This document shows, one piece after another, positions 28,100-37,593 of a stretch of 64,000 nt of DNA (position 1 is the stretch's first letter; each line of letters begins with the position of its first letter). This stretch comes from Corynebacterium falsenii. Lineage in GTDB: Bacteria > Actinomycetota > Actinomycetes > Mycobacteriales > Mycobacteriaceae. The position numbers and the translations under genes were made by a program. The stretch covers positions 868,001 to 932,000 of the forward strand of contig JVKJ01000005.1 in assembly GCA_001054945.1 (NCBI GenBank), read 5' to 3'. The notes beneath the pieces are model-generated. The model did no database searches. It was not told the DNA's origin and saw nothing but the letters and a program-made list of their open reading frames with translations.

Positions 28100-28660
28100 C
28101 TAATCCGACTTGTTGGCCTTTTGCCGATCGCGATAAGCCTGGGCGTGAGTACGAGCGGCGCAATTCGTGCCCTCGCAGAAACGCTTGCTTCCGTTCTTCG
28201 TGAGGTCCACGAGCAAACGATCACAGCCCGGCCGCGCGCAGGTCTTGATCCTCTTCATCCCAAACTGGGCCAAATGCTTCATGACCCCCAGTGCCGAATC
28301 GGCGATTAGTTTCTCCGGCACTGTGGCGCCCTCAACGTGAAAATCGATGTGCCAGTCCAGGCCATCGTGCTTCCGCAGGCGCGGCTGCGTTTCAACCCCG
28401 CAGGCCAGCTGGTTCAGCACTGGGGCAGCTTTTTCCACGCTGGGTTGGGTCAGGGCATCCAACAATTGATGGCGGATGCTGAGCACCTTCGGAAGGTCAG
28501 CGTCCGTCACCTTGGCGCCGGTCATGGAATGGAGATCAACGAAGTCGCGCAGCCATTCGGTACTGGTGCACTGCTCTTGTCCTCCGTTGAGCTCTGGCGA
28601 GGAGTTGACGAGATGCACAGCAATCTCCACCCAACAGGATTCGTCATGACCTAAAGACAT
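28100..28660 (-). CDS. CGNR zinc-finger protein, putative transcriptional regulator
   Basis: 186 residues. The N-terminal part matches the ABATE-type domain that precedes CGNR fingers (HLVNSSPEL, LPKVLSIRHQLLDAL). The C-terminal finger has four cysteines: C-ARPG-C and FC-EGTN-C, then ARTHAQAYRDRQK. The usual CGNR core is degenerate (CAAR). It is convergent with the accessory gene, only 6 bp apart. Targets unknown. Confidence 0.85.
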   Translation of the reverse strand: MSLGHDESCWVEIAVHLVNSSPELNGGQEQCTSTEWLRDFVDLHSMTGAKVTDADLPKVLSIRHQLLDALTQPSVEKAAPVLNQLACGVETQPRLRKHDGLDWHIDFHVEGATVPEKLIADSALGVMKHLAQFGMKRIKTCARPGCDRLLVDLTKNGSKRFCEGTNCAARTHAQAYRDRQKANKSD

Positions 28661-28776
28661 GTTGACACCTTAGCGTAGCTATGGTTTCGTTTTCCAGAAA
28701 GCGTAATTAGCTAAGTGCCTTTTTGCCCCATACGAAAATCTGGAAGCTGAAGACACATGTGAAGAGAGGTGACTCG

Positions 28777-30033
28777 TTGGCGTCCATAAAAAATGCAGCA
28801 ACCGAAGCGAAGTCCCGTCCGGGAATGCTCCTGGCAGGGCTCGCGATCCTTTTCGTGGGCCTTAACCTGCGACCCGCGATCACATCGGTGGCCTCCGTGG
28901 CACCGGAGATCGACGCGGAGCTAGGGCTCGGATCAACCTTGACCGGACTTTTGACCACCACGCCGATTCTGGCGTTCGTGCTGCTCAGCACGCGAGCCCC
29001 CGGGTGGGGCCACAAGGTGGGGGTCGCACGGATGATCATGCTGTCGTTGGGGATCCTGGGTATTGGATTCCTCCTCCGGCTAATCCCCTCAACACTTGCA
29101 CTGTTTGCGGGCATGGCCGTTGCCGGCCTGGCCATCACCATCGGCAACGTGCTGTTGCCTACCTACATCAAGGCGCGCTACCCGGATAAGTCCGGACCGC
29201 TGATGTCCGTGTACACGGTGTCCCTCTTTGTCGGCCCCGCGTTGGCAGCCGGCGGGACGGTTCCGATCGCGAATGCGTTGGGTTCCTGGCGGAAAGCCCT
29301 GTTCTTCTGGGTGATCTTTGTCGTTATTGCCGCGCTGGTGTGGTGGCCCCACGTCAGCAATCGGCCGATCCAGAGTCAGGCGCAGAAAGCGCCGAGCTTG
29401 AAGCCATTGTGGTCCCACCTCTTGGCCTGGGCTGTCACGTTCTACTTTGCCGTGATGTCCATGATGTTCTACACCATCAGCGCATGGCTACCGACGGCTC
29501 TGATTGATCGTGGCATGGCTTCCGATCGGGCCTCGAACATGCTGATGCTGCTCAACGTGGTTGCCATTCCCTTCGCGCTGGTGGTGTCCCTCCTGATCCA
29601 CCGGACCCGCAGCCAGGTGTGGGCTACCTTGCCCGGGTCGGTGCTTGTTGGTGCGGGTATTGCCGGGATTGCCTTCGCCCCGCTCTCTTCGGTCACCCTG
29701 TGGGCACTGCTCCTGGGCTTTGGCAATGGCATCGCTGCGGGGATTACGTTCTCCCTGCCACTGCTGCGTTCTTCCAATGCGCCGTCCACCGCAGCCCTGG
29801 GCGCCATGTCCCAGTCCGCGGGCTACGCGCTCTCCGCCCTGGGGCCGGTCGGCGCTGGTCTGCTGCACTCACTCACCGGTTCCTGGCCAACCGTGATGAT
29901 GGTGCTGGTCGGACTGATTGCAGTGCAGGCTATCTGCGGTCTATTTGTCGGTCAGGATCGCCACGTGGATATTTTCGAAGGCGAGCACGAAGCTGCCGGA
30001 CTACACGGGGCCGAACCCGCCGGCATCGACTAG
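28777..30033 (+). CDS. MFS transporter, CynX/NimT-like
   Basis: About 418 residues with 12 hydrophobic segments. The first, MLLAGLAILFVGLNLRPAIT, carries the GLNLRPA signature of the CynX/NimT group (cyanate or nitroimidazole-related transporters). Start uncertain: TTG 28777 has AGAGAGG 7 nt upstream; GTG 28759 is an alternative. The C-terminal tail is acidic (DIFEGEHEAAG). Substrate cannot be assigned. It is convergent with the DUF6541-like gene, 10 bp apart. Confidence 0.88.
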   Translation: MASIKNAATEAKSRPGMLLAGLAILFVGLNLRPAITSVASVAPEIDAELGLGSTLTGLLTTTPILAFVLLSTRAPGWGHKVGVARMIMLSLGILGIGFLLRLIPSTLALFAGMAVAGLAITIGNVLLPTYIKARYPDKSGPLMSVYTVSLFVGPALAAGGTVPIANALGSWRKALFFWVIFVVIAALVWWPHVSNRPIQSQAQKAPSLKPLWSHLLAWAVTFYFAVMSMMFYTISAWLPTALIDRGMASDRASNMLMLLNVVAIPFALVVSLLIHRTRSQVWATLPGSVLVGAGIAGIAFAPLSSVTLWALLLGFGNGIAAGITFSLPLLRSSNAPSTAALGAMSQSAGYALSALGPVGAGLLHSLTGSWPTVMMVLVGLIAVQAICGLFVGQDRHVDIFEGEHEAAGLHGAEPAGID

Positions 30034-30043
30034 CGACCTGCGA

Positions 30044-32662
30044 CTAGTTCACGCCGCTTTGCCCGGTCGTTTCAGGATCCACAATCATGTCCTGAGCGGC
30101 CGGGCCATTTTCTACCCTGGGTACGCCCTGGTCCACGTCCGAGTGCAGTCCATCCGATTGCGCGGCACCCTTGGGGTTGGCCTTGGTTTCGGCGGCCTTC
30201 TTCTCCGCCTCGGCAGCTTGCTCTGCTGCTCGGTTTGCCAGGTCGCGGTCCCACTTCTTGGGTCGGGGGAAGTAGGGATCCTTCGCATCCCCATGTGATT
30301 CCTGTCCGAACTGCCCCTTCGTCCGCAAGTGCGGGAGTGGCTCCGGAGACTGCCCGGGAGCGCGCATCGCCAGCAGCTCCTGATCGGTGAATTGATCATT
30401 CACGGCGAAGATCGTGGTGTGCCCGTTCTTGTACACGGGCGTCATCCCTGGCGCGCGCCACAGTCCCTCCGTCTGCTCGGGGACGTCTCGCTGGAAGGAG
30501 AAGAAGCTCGGTGGCGACGTGATGTAGAACTTCACATTCAGGTCCTTCGCCGCGAAGTCCGCCACATTCGCATCCAGGGTGCGATCACCCTTCCATCCGA
30601 ATGGCGGCTCGCCTTGAGCCATCATCCTTGCCGCCGGCGACCCCGGCACTGGAGGCAGGCCTGCGCCCACCAGATCCGGATGCCAAAACATCATGTTTGT
30701 CGCCGAATCCAGCGAGGCCTTCGGCCACAGGAAGTGCCGGTGGAGCGCCGGCAGATTCTTCGCCGGATACATCCACCCGGCACCCTCTGCCGGGTTGTTG
30801 GCGATGATCCCGTCGTACGCCCCAGGCTGCTTAGCCAGCCAGTCATAGGCTGCCAGCTCCTGATCATCGATCACACGCGGGACGCGGGAGCTCCGCAAAG
30901 CCCAGTCGTAGCCCTCCTGCTGCGGCTTCTGATCTGCCACGGCCAACGGTGCTCCAGCGATGACCGCCAGGATCGTCGCGAGGACGGGCCACACCCCCCA
31001 CCGGGTCCCCCTCCAGTTCGCCACTGCACCGGCCTTCCGGTTCCTCCGCTTCGCGCCCAGTTGCGCCAATAGACGCATCAGCGCCACCAATGGCACCGAC
31101 GCCGCAATCGCCACCAGCATCCCCAGCGGCATGATCAACCGCAGTGTGGTGTTGTAGTGCAGCGCACCGATGGCCCCGGCGGCATCGCCGACCCACCCAC
31201 CGAAATGCTTCACAGAGTGGACCGCAATGACCGCCAGCAGACCATAGACAAGCGGCATCCACAGGTTACGGCGCCACACGAGCAGCACTACCGCGCCGAC
31301 AATCGCCGCGATCAAAAGCCCCCAGTCCACTGGGAAGTCCTCGCTGTGCCGCGCTTGCAGTTCCAGGACCATCTTCCACGCGGTCGCCCGGTCCACATCC
31401 CTTTCGGTGGTGAAGGCTTGGACCTCCTCGGCCTGCCCCATACCGGCTAAGAACTGCGGCACCATGATCGCCAGCGCCACCACCAGGGCCAGGGCCAGTC
31501 GCCCGAGGTCGCGCAGTCGGGTGGTCACCGGGGTCCAGAGTCCAGACGCCACCCACCACGTGAAGACGAGCATCCCCACCACGGTGACAACCGAGGGGTG
31601 CATCAGCCCAACCCCGACGAACCCGATGGCAGCCGGCAGGATATAGCGACTATTGCCGGATGCGCGCAGGAACAGTGCGGCGGAAACCCCCACCATGGAC
31701 ATCCCGGCCAGGTATGGCCAGGCCCCCACGTAGTACCCGATGTAGTACAGCGACAGCACACCCGTCACGGCGATGGGTGCGATACCCGCGGCCATTGCTC
31801 CGGCGATCCGGTCCTGGCGCTTACCCGTCTTACCCACCGCGAACCAGGCAAGTAGCGCGGTGGAGATCGGCAGCATTACCGAGGGCAGGATGATGCCGGT
31901 CATGTTGGCGGCGGCGATGGGTGAGATGCCGGTCAGATTCTGCAGAACCAGGCCCATGGCGTGCCACCCTGTCGGGTAGAACAGCTCGGCGCGACTCTCG
32001 TAATTCTGCAGTGGCCCCATCATGTCGGAGGCCAGCTCACCGGTATCCATGGCATACCGAATGACCGAGGAGTGCCAGTGAACGTCCCACCCCTGGAAGA
32101 TGTTGTCCATCCCGTGCGGTGAATTCACCAGAGCACCAAGCCCGCGCTTGAGCAGAACCCCCACTCCAATGATCGTGCCGATGATCGGAGCGAGCATGGC
32201 GGGTTCGGCCAGCCACCCAAACAAACGGCGAAGGCGGGATGGGCGCTCGGGTTCCTCCTCGTCGTCCCACGTGCCCACTCTTATCGAGGCGCGGCGATTC
32301 GCCAGGACCGCCTGCGACTGTTCGGAATCGCCTGCTTCTTCCTTTGAGCTATCCTGCTCGTCTTTCGAGCTCGCGGAGTTCTTCCGCTTCGCGCGGGAGC
32401 GGCGGCGTCTCAAAGAAAGAGCCCAGCGTACGGCTAAGAGCAACAGGGCAAGCACCCCGGTCCCCACCAGCAGCGTGGCTGCGTTCGACGGGATCCCCAG
32501 GTGGCCGAAGATGAACGTGAGCGTCCCCCACACGCCGGCGGTCATGGGAATGCCGGCGACGACTGCCCAGGTCGGGCGCGTCCCGCAGCACCAAGCAATG
32601 ATGGCGCCGGGGAGAATGAAGATGGCGATAGCGATCATCGCTACCATCCACGCGCTCGTCAT
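30044..32662 (-). CDS. Large polytopic membrane protein, DUF6541-like
   Basis: 872 residues with about 12 or more membrane segments, an acidic/basic linker near residues 85-150 (KDEQDSSKEEAGDSEQ), extracytoplasmic loops (NIFQGWDVHWHSSVIRYAMD; YESRAELFYPTGWHAM) and a 300-residue soluble C-terminus. The layout resembles GT-C glycosyltransferases, which carry an acidic catalytic residue in the first outer loop; that resemblance is inference. Located between the ESX-4 locus and truA, where corynebacteria usually carry such a gene. A role in envelope glycan assembly is plausible. Confidence 0.75.
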   Translation of the reverse strand: MTSAWMVAMIAIAIFILPGAIIAWCCGTRPTWAVVAGIPMTAGVWGTLTFIFGHLGIPSNAATLLVGTGVLALLLLAVRWALSLRRRRSRAKRKNSASSKDEQDSSKEEAGDSEQSQAVLANRRASIRVGTWDDEEEPERPSRLRRLFGWLAEPAMLAPIIGTIIGVGVLLKRGLGALVNSPHGMDNIFQGWDVHWHSSVIRYAMDTGELASDMMGPLQNYESRAELFYPTGWHAMGLVLQNLTGISPIAAANMTGIILPSVMLPISTALLAWFAVGKTGKRQDRIAGAMAAGIAPIAVTGVLSLYYIGYYVGAWPYLAGMSMVGVSAALFLRASGNSRYILPAAIGFVGVGLMHPSVVTVVGMLVFTWWVASGLWTPVTTRLRDLGRLALALVVALAIMVPQFLAGMGQAEEVQAFTTERDVDRATAWKMVLELQARHSEDFPVDWGLLIAAIVGAVVLLVWRRNLWMPLVYGLLAVIAVHSVKHFGGWVGDAAGAIGALHYNTTLRLIMPLGMLVAIAASVPLVALMRLLAQLGAKRRNRKAGAVANWRGTRWGVWPVLATILAVIAGAPLAVADQKPQQEGYDWALRSSRVPRVIDDQELAAYDWLAKQPGAYDGIIANNPAEGAGWMYPAKNLPALHRHFLWPKASLDSATNMMFWHPDLVGAGLPPVPGSPAARMMAQGEPPFGWKGDRTLDANVADFAAKDLNVKFYITSPPSFFSFQRDVPEQTEGLWRAPGMTPVYKNGHTTIFAVNDQFTDQELLAMRAPGQSPEPLPHLRTKGQFGQESHGDAKDPYFPRPKKWDRDLANRAAEQAAEAEKKAAETKANPKGAAQSDGLHSDVDQGVPRVENGPAAQDMIVDPETTGQSGVN

Positions 32663-32725
32663 TACTTCGATCCGCCCTTTCCTCCGGTTGGGGATTCGTA
32701 CTGCGATAAGGGTACTCTGCCGGCC

Positions 32726-33625
32726 CTACGAAATCGCGGAATGGCCTCTCAACGCGCGGGTTACCTGGGCCCGCTTGGCCAGGTCACCGGCCTCGGGATA
32801 ATCCACCTGGACCAGGGACAGCCCATTGGCGGGGGCGACGGGGACCTTCGAGCTTCGAGAGCGTTCCTCGAGCAGCTCGGAGGTGAACTTGTCGCCGCGC
32901 TTGCCCTCCCCCACCGTGAGGCACGCCCCCACCAGGGAGCGCACCATCGACCAGCAGAAGGCGTCGGCGACCACGTGGGCCTCGTAGGTCTGCGGTTCCG
33001 TCGGTGTGGATACGTCGACCCATTCAAATGTCTGCAGCTCACGAATCGTGGTCGCTCCTTCCCGTGCCTTGCAGAACGCCGCGAAATCATTGAGCCCCAC
33101 CAGCGCGTCCGCAGCGAGCTGAACGGCTGCCAGGTCCACGGGTTTGCGCCACCGGGCGGTGTCGCGGGCTCGCACGGGGCGTGGGCCGGAGGGATTGGAC
33201 GTCACCCGGTAGACATAGTGCCGGCGCAACGCCGAAAACCGGGCATCAAAGCCGGCGGGCGCAGCTGAGGCACCGTGCAGGCGGATATCCTGCGGCAACA
33301 TCCGAGAAAGGCGGCGGACGAGGTCTTCCGGGCGCTGTAAGGAACGCTGCGTAAACACGTCATTCGGCACATCCAGGTGGGCGACCTGCCCGTCCGCATG
33401 GACCCCGGCATCCGTGCGGCCGGCGACCGTGAGCTCCACATCGCGGCGCATCACCAGACTGAGCTTTTCTTGTAACACCCCGGCGACGGTGCGCAGGCCT
33501 CGCTGAGTTGCCCATCCGTGGAAGTCGGTGCCGTCGTAGGCAATGTCCAGGCGCACCCTGATCATGTCGTCGGCCAGTGCAGGCTGGGACTGGGTGGTCA
33601 CGTCGGCATCAAGACTGTTGCTCAC
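32726..33625 (-). CDS. truA: tRNA pseudouridine(38-40) synthase
   Basis: 299 residues; isomerises uridines 38-40 in the tRNA anticodon arm. Contains RLDIAYDGTDFHGW and the catalytic aspartate in GRTDAGVHADGQ. Start GTG 33625 is preceded by GGAGG at 7 nt. The frame is open to 33688 but that part covers the rplQ terminator. Separated from rplQ by a strong terminator, so transcription is independent or by readthrough. Confidence 0.95.
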   Translation of the reverse strand: MSNSLDADVTTQSQPALADDMIRVRLDIAYDGTDFHGWATQRGLRTVAGVLQEKLSLVMRRDVELTVAGRTDAGVHADGQVAHLDVPNDVFTQRSLQRPEDLVRRLSRMLPQDIRLHGASAAPAGFDARFSALRRHYVYRVTSNPSGPRPVRARDTARWRKPVDLAAVQLAADALVGLNDFAAFCKAREGATTIRELQTFEWVDVSTPTEPQTYEAHVVADAFCWSMVRSLVGACLTVGEGKRGDKFTSELLEERSRSSKVPVAPANGLSLVQVDYPEAGDLAKRAQVTRALRGHSAIS

Positions 33626-33666
33626 GATGGATCCTCCTGTGATCCTGTGGTCGCGCAGTAGAACTG

Positions 33667-33704
33667 AAAAAACGGGCCGCGTCTCCACAAAGGGACGCGA
33701 CCCG
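33667..33704 (-). terminator. Rho-independent terminator of the alpha operon
   Basis: Minus strand: CGGGTCGCGTCCC, 5-nt loop, then GGAGACGCGGCCCG followed by TTTTTT. Lies just beyond the rplQ stop. Confidence 0.9.
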
Positions 33705-33722
33705 CCGGGGAAGGCGAGCTAA

Positions 33723-34292
33723 TTACTTCTCGTCTTCAGTGGAAGCCTCTGCAGCCTCAGCTGCCTCGGCATCCTTAGCCTCAGCCTCAACCTGGGCATC
33801 GGTTGCGGTGTCAGCTTCGACCTCAGGAGCGTCGGCCTTCTCGGCCTTGGCATCCTCAGCAGGGGTCTCCTCAGACTGAGCAGCCTGCTTGGAGGCGGCC
33901 ACGCGGTTGGCGCGCTCGGCCTCGGTGGAAGCAAGAGGCTCGGTCACCAGGGAGATCTGGGAGATCGGAGCGTTGTCGCCCTTGCGGTTCTCCAGCTTGA
34001 TGATGCGGGTGTATCCGCCATTGCGGCCTTCGAACTTCGGAGCCAGCTCGTTGAACAGGTAAGCGACAACTTCCTTGTTCGTGATCAGCTTCAGGACATT
34101 GCGACGGTCAGCAACGGTGCCGCGCTTTGCCTTGGTGATGATCTTTTCAGCGTAGGGACGCAGCAGCTTGGCTTTAGCGTCCGTGGTCTTGATGGCGCCG
34201 TGCTCGAACAGCTGAGCTGCCAAGTTGGCGAGGATCTTCTTCTGGTGGGAAGCAGATCCGCCGAAGCGGGCACCCTTCTTTGGGGTAGGCAT
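33723..34292 (-). CDS. rplQ: 50S ribosomal protein L17
   Basis: 189 residues. The core ([20 protein letters not shown]) ends near residue 125. The remaining about 60 residues form an acidic Ala/Glu tail ([20 protein letters not shown]), longer than in most bacteria but common in corynebacteria. Ribosome-binding site GAGGAG. Last gene of the alpha operon. Confidence 0.97.
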   Translation of the reverse strand: MPTPKKGARFGGSASHQKKILANLAAQLFEHGAIKTTDAKAKLLRPYAEKIITKAKRGTVADRRNVLKLITNKEVVAYLFNELAPKFEGRNGGYTRIIKLENRKGDNAPISQISLVTEPLASTEAERANRVAASKQAAQSEETPAEDAKAEKADAPEVEADTATDAQVEAEAKDAEAAEAAEASTEDEK

Positions 34293-34334
34293 GTCTTCTC
34301 CTCGTGTGGATTAGTTGTGAGCGCTTTTCGCGAC

Positions 34335-35348
34335 TTACTCCGCGATGTCCTCGCCCTCGGTGTCGATGAACTCACCGGTCTCGGCGTCGTAACCCTCGAT
34401 ATCGTTGATATCGAAGCCCTCTGGAGAGTCCTTCAGGCCCAGGCCCAAGCCAGCCAGCTTGACCTTGACCTCGTTGATGGACTTCTGGCCAAAGTTGCGG
34501 ATGTCCAACAGGTCGGACTCCGTACGGGTGGCCAGCTCACCAACCGTGTGGATCTCTTCGCGCTTCAGGCAGTTGTAGGAGCGCACGGAGAAGTTCAGGT
34601 CCTCGATGGGCATGCTGTAGGCGGCAATGTTCTCATTCTCCTGTGGAGATGGTCCGATCTCGATGCCTTCAGCTTCCACGTTGAGTTCCTGAGCCAGGCC
34701 GAACAGCTCGACCAAGGTCCGTCCGGCGGATGCCATGGCATCGCGCGCGGAGATGGAATTCTTGGTCTCCACGTCCAGAATCAGCTTGTCAAAGTCGGTG
34801 CGCTGCTCCACTCGGGTGGCCTCGACCTTGTAGCTAACCTTAAGGACTGGGGAGTAGATCTGGTCGACGGGGATGCGACCGATCTCATTGCTGGCTGGCT
34901 GAGCCGGAACGTAACCGCGGCCACGTTCCACCACCAGCTCGATCTCCAGCTTGCCCTGGTCATTCAGGGTGGCAATGTGCAGGTCTGGGTTGTGAACCTC
35001 CACGCCAGCAGGTGGCATGATGTCCGCACCCGTCACTGCGCCAGCGCCTTCCTTGCGGATGTACATCGTGACGGGCTCATCAGAGTCACTGGACAGCACC
35101 AGGGACTTGATGTTCAGGATGATGTCGGAGACATCTTCCTTTACACCCGGGATGGTTGTGAACTCGTGGAGCACACCATCGATCTGCAAAGACGTCACTG
35201 CCGCTCCGGGGATGGAGGACAGCAGCGTACGGCGCAGGGAATTACCCAGGGTGTAGCCGAAGCCTGGCTCCAGAGGCTCGATAACGAACCGGGAGCGAGA
35301 ATCGTCGATGAACTCTTCGGTGAGAGTTGGGCGCTGTGAGATCAGCAT
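34335..35348 (-). CDS. rpoA: DNA-directed RNA polymerase subunit alpha
   Basis: 337 residues. The N-terminal dimerisation domain ([20 protein letters not shown]) and the C-terminal helix-hairpin DNA-binding domain ([20 protein letters not shown]) are both intact. Downstream of rpsD across 184 bp of non-coding DNA, 42 bp upstream of rplQ. Confidence 0.98.
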   Translation of the reverse strand: MLISQRPTLTEEFIDDSRSRFVIEPLEPGFGYTLGNSLRRTLLSSIPGAAVTSLQIDGVLHEFTTIPGVKEDVSDIILNIKSLVLSSDSDEPVTMYIRKEGAGAVTGADIMPPAGVEVHNPDLHIATLNDQGKLEIELVVERGRGYVPAQPASNEIGRIPVDQIYSPVLKVSYKVEATRVEQRTDFDKLILDVETKNSISARDAMASAGRTLVELFGLAQELNVEAEGIEIGPSPQENENIAAYSMPIEDLNFSVRSYNCLKREEIHTVGELATRTESDLLDIRNFGQKSINEVKVKLAGLGLGLKDSPEGFDINDIEGYDAETGEFIDTEGEDIAE

Positions 35349-35532
35349 GGTTGAACTTCTCCTTTTCGGCGACCGCTATATGACGCCGGTATGAGGGGGA
35401 CCGCTACCGGAATTGGTAGACGGCGGAAGTATAAGTCGGCGACTCCCCCATTCGCAGCCGCGAGCGGGGAAATCAGATGGACAGGCACTACGCCAAGTGC
35501 ATCCGACCAGCGCCGAAGCGCCGGTCTTCGGC

Positions 35533-36138
35533 TTACTTGGAGTAGTACTCGACGATCAGCTGCTCCTGCAGCGGGATCTCGATCTGAGCGCGCTCGGGCA
35601 GCTGGTGCACGAGGATGCGCAGAGTGGACGGCACGACCTGCAGCCATGCAGGCACGACCGCGTCAACGAGACGATCCTGAGCTTCCTCGAACCACAGCAT
35701 CGAACGGGACTTTTCCTTCACGTCGATGATGTCGTACTGGGAAACGCGGAAGGACGGCACGTTGATCTTCTTGCCGTTCACGGTGAAGTGACCGTGGGAA
35801 ACCAGCTGGCGAGCCTGACGACGGGTACGTGCCAGACCAGCGCGGTAGACAACGTTGTCCAGGCGGGATTCCAGCAGGATGACCAGGTTGTCACCAGTCT
35901 TACCTGGCAGACGGTTGGCCTCTGCGTAGTAACGACGGAACTGCTTTTCCATCACGCCGTAGGTGAAGCGAGCCTTCTGCTTCTCCTGCAGCTGGATGAG
36001 GTACTCGGACTCCTTGATGCGAGCGCGACCAGCCTGTCCCGGAGGGTACGGACGGCGCTCGAAGGAGCTGTCACCGCCGACGAGGTCGACGCGGAGGCGA
36101 CGGGACTTACGGGTTGCGGGGCCGGTATAACGAGCCAT
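35533..36138 (-). CDS. rpsD: 30S ribosomal protein S4
   Basis: 201 residues, zinc-free form (no N-terminal Cys cluster). Contains the S4 RNA-binding domain (RLDNVVYRAGLARTRRQARQLVSHGH). Nucleates 30S assembly. Part of rpsM-rpsK-rpsD-rpoA-rplQ. Confidence 0.97.
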   Translation of the reverse strand: MARYTGPATRKSRRLRVDLVGGDSSFERRPYPPGQAGRARIKESEYLIQLQEKQKARFTYGVMEKQFRRYYAEANRLPGKTGDNLVILLESRLDNVVYRAGLARTRRQARQLVSHGHFTVNGKKINVPSFRVSQYDIIDVKEKSRSMLWFEEAQDRLVDAVVPAWLQVVPSTLRILVHQLPERAQIEIPLQEQLIVEYYSK

Positions 36139-36164
36139 TGAACTCTTCCCTATCCTTTCTTGTC

Positions 36165-36569
36165 TTAGACGCGACGACGCTTTGGTGGGCGGCAGCCGTT
36201 GTGTGGCTGTGGAGTGACATCAGCGATGGTGCCAACTTCCAGGCCAGCGGTGGACAGGGAACGGATGGCGGTCTCGCGGCCGGAGCCCGGACCCTTGACG
36301 AACACGTCAACCTTCTTCATGCCGTGCTCCATCGCCTTGCGGGCAGCGTTCTCTGCGGCCAGCTGTGCAGCGAATGGAGTGGACTTGCGGGAACCCTTGA
36401 AGCCGACGTGGCCCGAGGAAGCCCAGGAGATGACAGCACCCTTCGGGTCCGTGATGGACACGATGGTGTTGTTGAAGGTGGACTTGATGTATGCGTGGCC
36501 GTTGGCCACATTCTTCTTGACGACGCGACGGCCGGTACGGCGTGCGCCGGAACGAGTCTTCGGAGGCAT
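36165..36569 (-). CDS. rpsK: 30S ribosomal protein S11
   Basis: 134 residues ([33 protein letters not shown] core) ending [16 protein letters not shown]. Platform protein near the decoding centre. Separated from rpsM by 3 bp. Confidence 0.97.
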   Translation of the reverse strand: MPPKTRSGARRTGRRVVKKNVANGHAYIKSTFNNTIVSITDPKGAVISWASSGHVGFKGSRKSTPFAAQLAAENAARKAMEHGMKKVDVFVKGPGSGRETAIRSLSTAGLEVGTIADVTPQPHNGCRPPKRRRV

Positions 36570-36572
36570 AAG

Positions 36573-36941
36573 CTACTTCTTCTTTCCTGCGATCGTCTTC
36601 TTCGGACCCTTACGAGTACGTGCGTTGGTCTTCGTGCGCTGACCACGGACTGGCAAGCCACGGCGGTGGCGCAGACCCTGGTAGCTGCCGATCTCGATCT
36701 TGCGACGGATATCGGCCTGGATCTCGCGGCGGAGGTCACCCTCCACCTTCCAGGTGTTTTCGATGACGTCACGCAGAGCAGACAGCTGCTCGTCGGTCAG
36801 GTCCTTGGAACGAAGGTCGGGAGAGATGCCGGTCTTTTCCAGCAGCTCCTTGGAACGGGCTGGGCCGATTCCGAAGATGTATGTCAGTGCGACCTCCATG
36901 CGCTTTTCGCGTGGCAGGTCAACACCAGCAAGGCGTGCCAT
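36573..36941 (-). CDS. rpsM: 30S ribosomal protein S13
   Basis: 122 residues, [20 protein letters not shown], with the basic tail [19 protein letters not shown] type that contacts tRNA. First gene of the alpha operon. No rpmJ (L36) lies between it and infA, unlike the mycobacterial order. Confidence 0.97.
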   Translation of the reverse strand: MARLAGVDLPREKRMEVALTYIFGIGPARSKELLEKTGISPDLRSKDLTDEQLSALRDVIENTWKVEGDLRREIQADIRRKIEIGSYQGLRHRRGLPVRGQRTKTNARTRKGPKKTIAGKKK

Positions 36942-37019
36942 ATGGCATTTCCTTCCGGTTCAGCGGCGGTTTTCTCCACACTCACCCTGAACTGTGGCAC
37001 CCGCTTCGTAGCCATTTCG

Positions 37020-37083
37020 GGACGCCACCCGCCTGCCAAAGGTCACGTTATCGTTGACGTGCCTTCGGTTCACGGTGGCGTCT
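37020..37083. repeat. Inverted pair of the dispersed GGTGGCGTCY motif in the infA-rpsM gap
   Basis: GGACGCCACC (37020-37029) and GGTGGCGTCT (37074-37083) face each other 44 bp apart in the otherwise featureless 274-bp gap 36942-37215. Nine of the ten positions could pair. Confidence 0.7.
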
Positions 37084-37215
37084 ACAAAGAAAAAGCTCGG
37101 CCGGTAGCGGACCGCACGTGTCGCGGCTACCGAACCCGTTGACGATGGGATTCCACATATCAGGCTCCAGCCGCCGCGGCCGGAGGTGATTTTCGAAGTG
37201 TGGAGGCGTACGTAT

Positions 37216-37437
37216 TTACTTGTAGCGGTAGACGATGCGTCCACGGGTCAGGTCGTAGGGAGACAGCTCCACAACAACCCGATCCTCTGGGAGGATACGG
37301 ATGTAGTGTTGGCGCATCTTGCCGGAGATGTGGGCCAGCACCTTGTGGCCGTTGTCCAGCTCGACACGGAACATCGCATTTGGCAAAGGCTCGACAATAC
37401 AGCCTTCGACCTCGATGGCGCCTTCCTTCTTTGCCAT
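37216..37437 (-). CDS. infA: Translation initiation factor IF-1
   Basis: 73-residue S1-like OB-fold protein ([30 protein letters not shown]). It occupies the ribosomal A site during initiation. ATG 37437 is preceded by GGAGG with short spacing. Isolated from map by an inserted symporter gene. Confidence 0.97.
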   Translation of the reverse strand: MAKKEGAIEVEGCIVEPLPNAMFRVELDNGHKVLAHISGKMRQHYIRILPEDRVVVELSPYDLTRGRIVYRYK

Positions 37438-37452
37438 ATCCTCCACGTTTCC

Positions 37453-37471
37453 CCGGCCCTGGGCGGGCCGG
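37453..37471 (-). promoter_or_regulatory. Hairpin in the infA leader
   Basis: Perfect 7-bp arms CCGGCCC / GGGCCGG with a 5-nt loop, 15 bp upstream of the infA ATG. It could be a transcription-end remnant of the symporter gene or a translational control hairpin. No U-run follows. Confidence 0.4.
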
Positions 37472-37593
37472 TCAAAGTTTTTCGCTACGGGCGGTGTGCT
37501 TTCACACCACCGTCATAGAGTACACGGGGGTAGCGGAAAGCCCAAATAGCTGCAGTGAAGCAGATAGGTGGGGTGGTTTATATCCTTTTCGAT

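Noticed and set aside
36942..37215. rpmJ (L36) gene between infA and rpsM
   Set aside because: No 37-codon L36-like frame is present on either strand.
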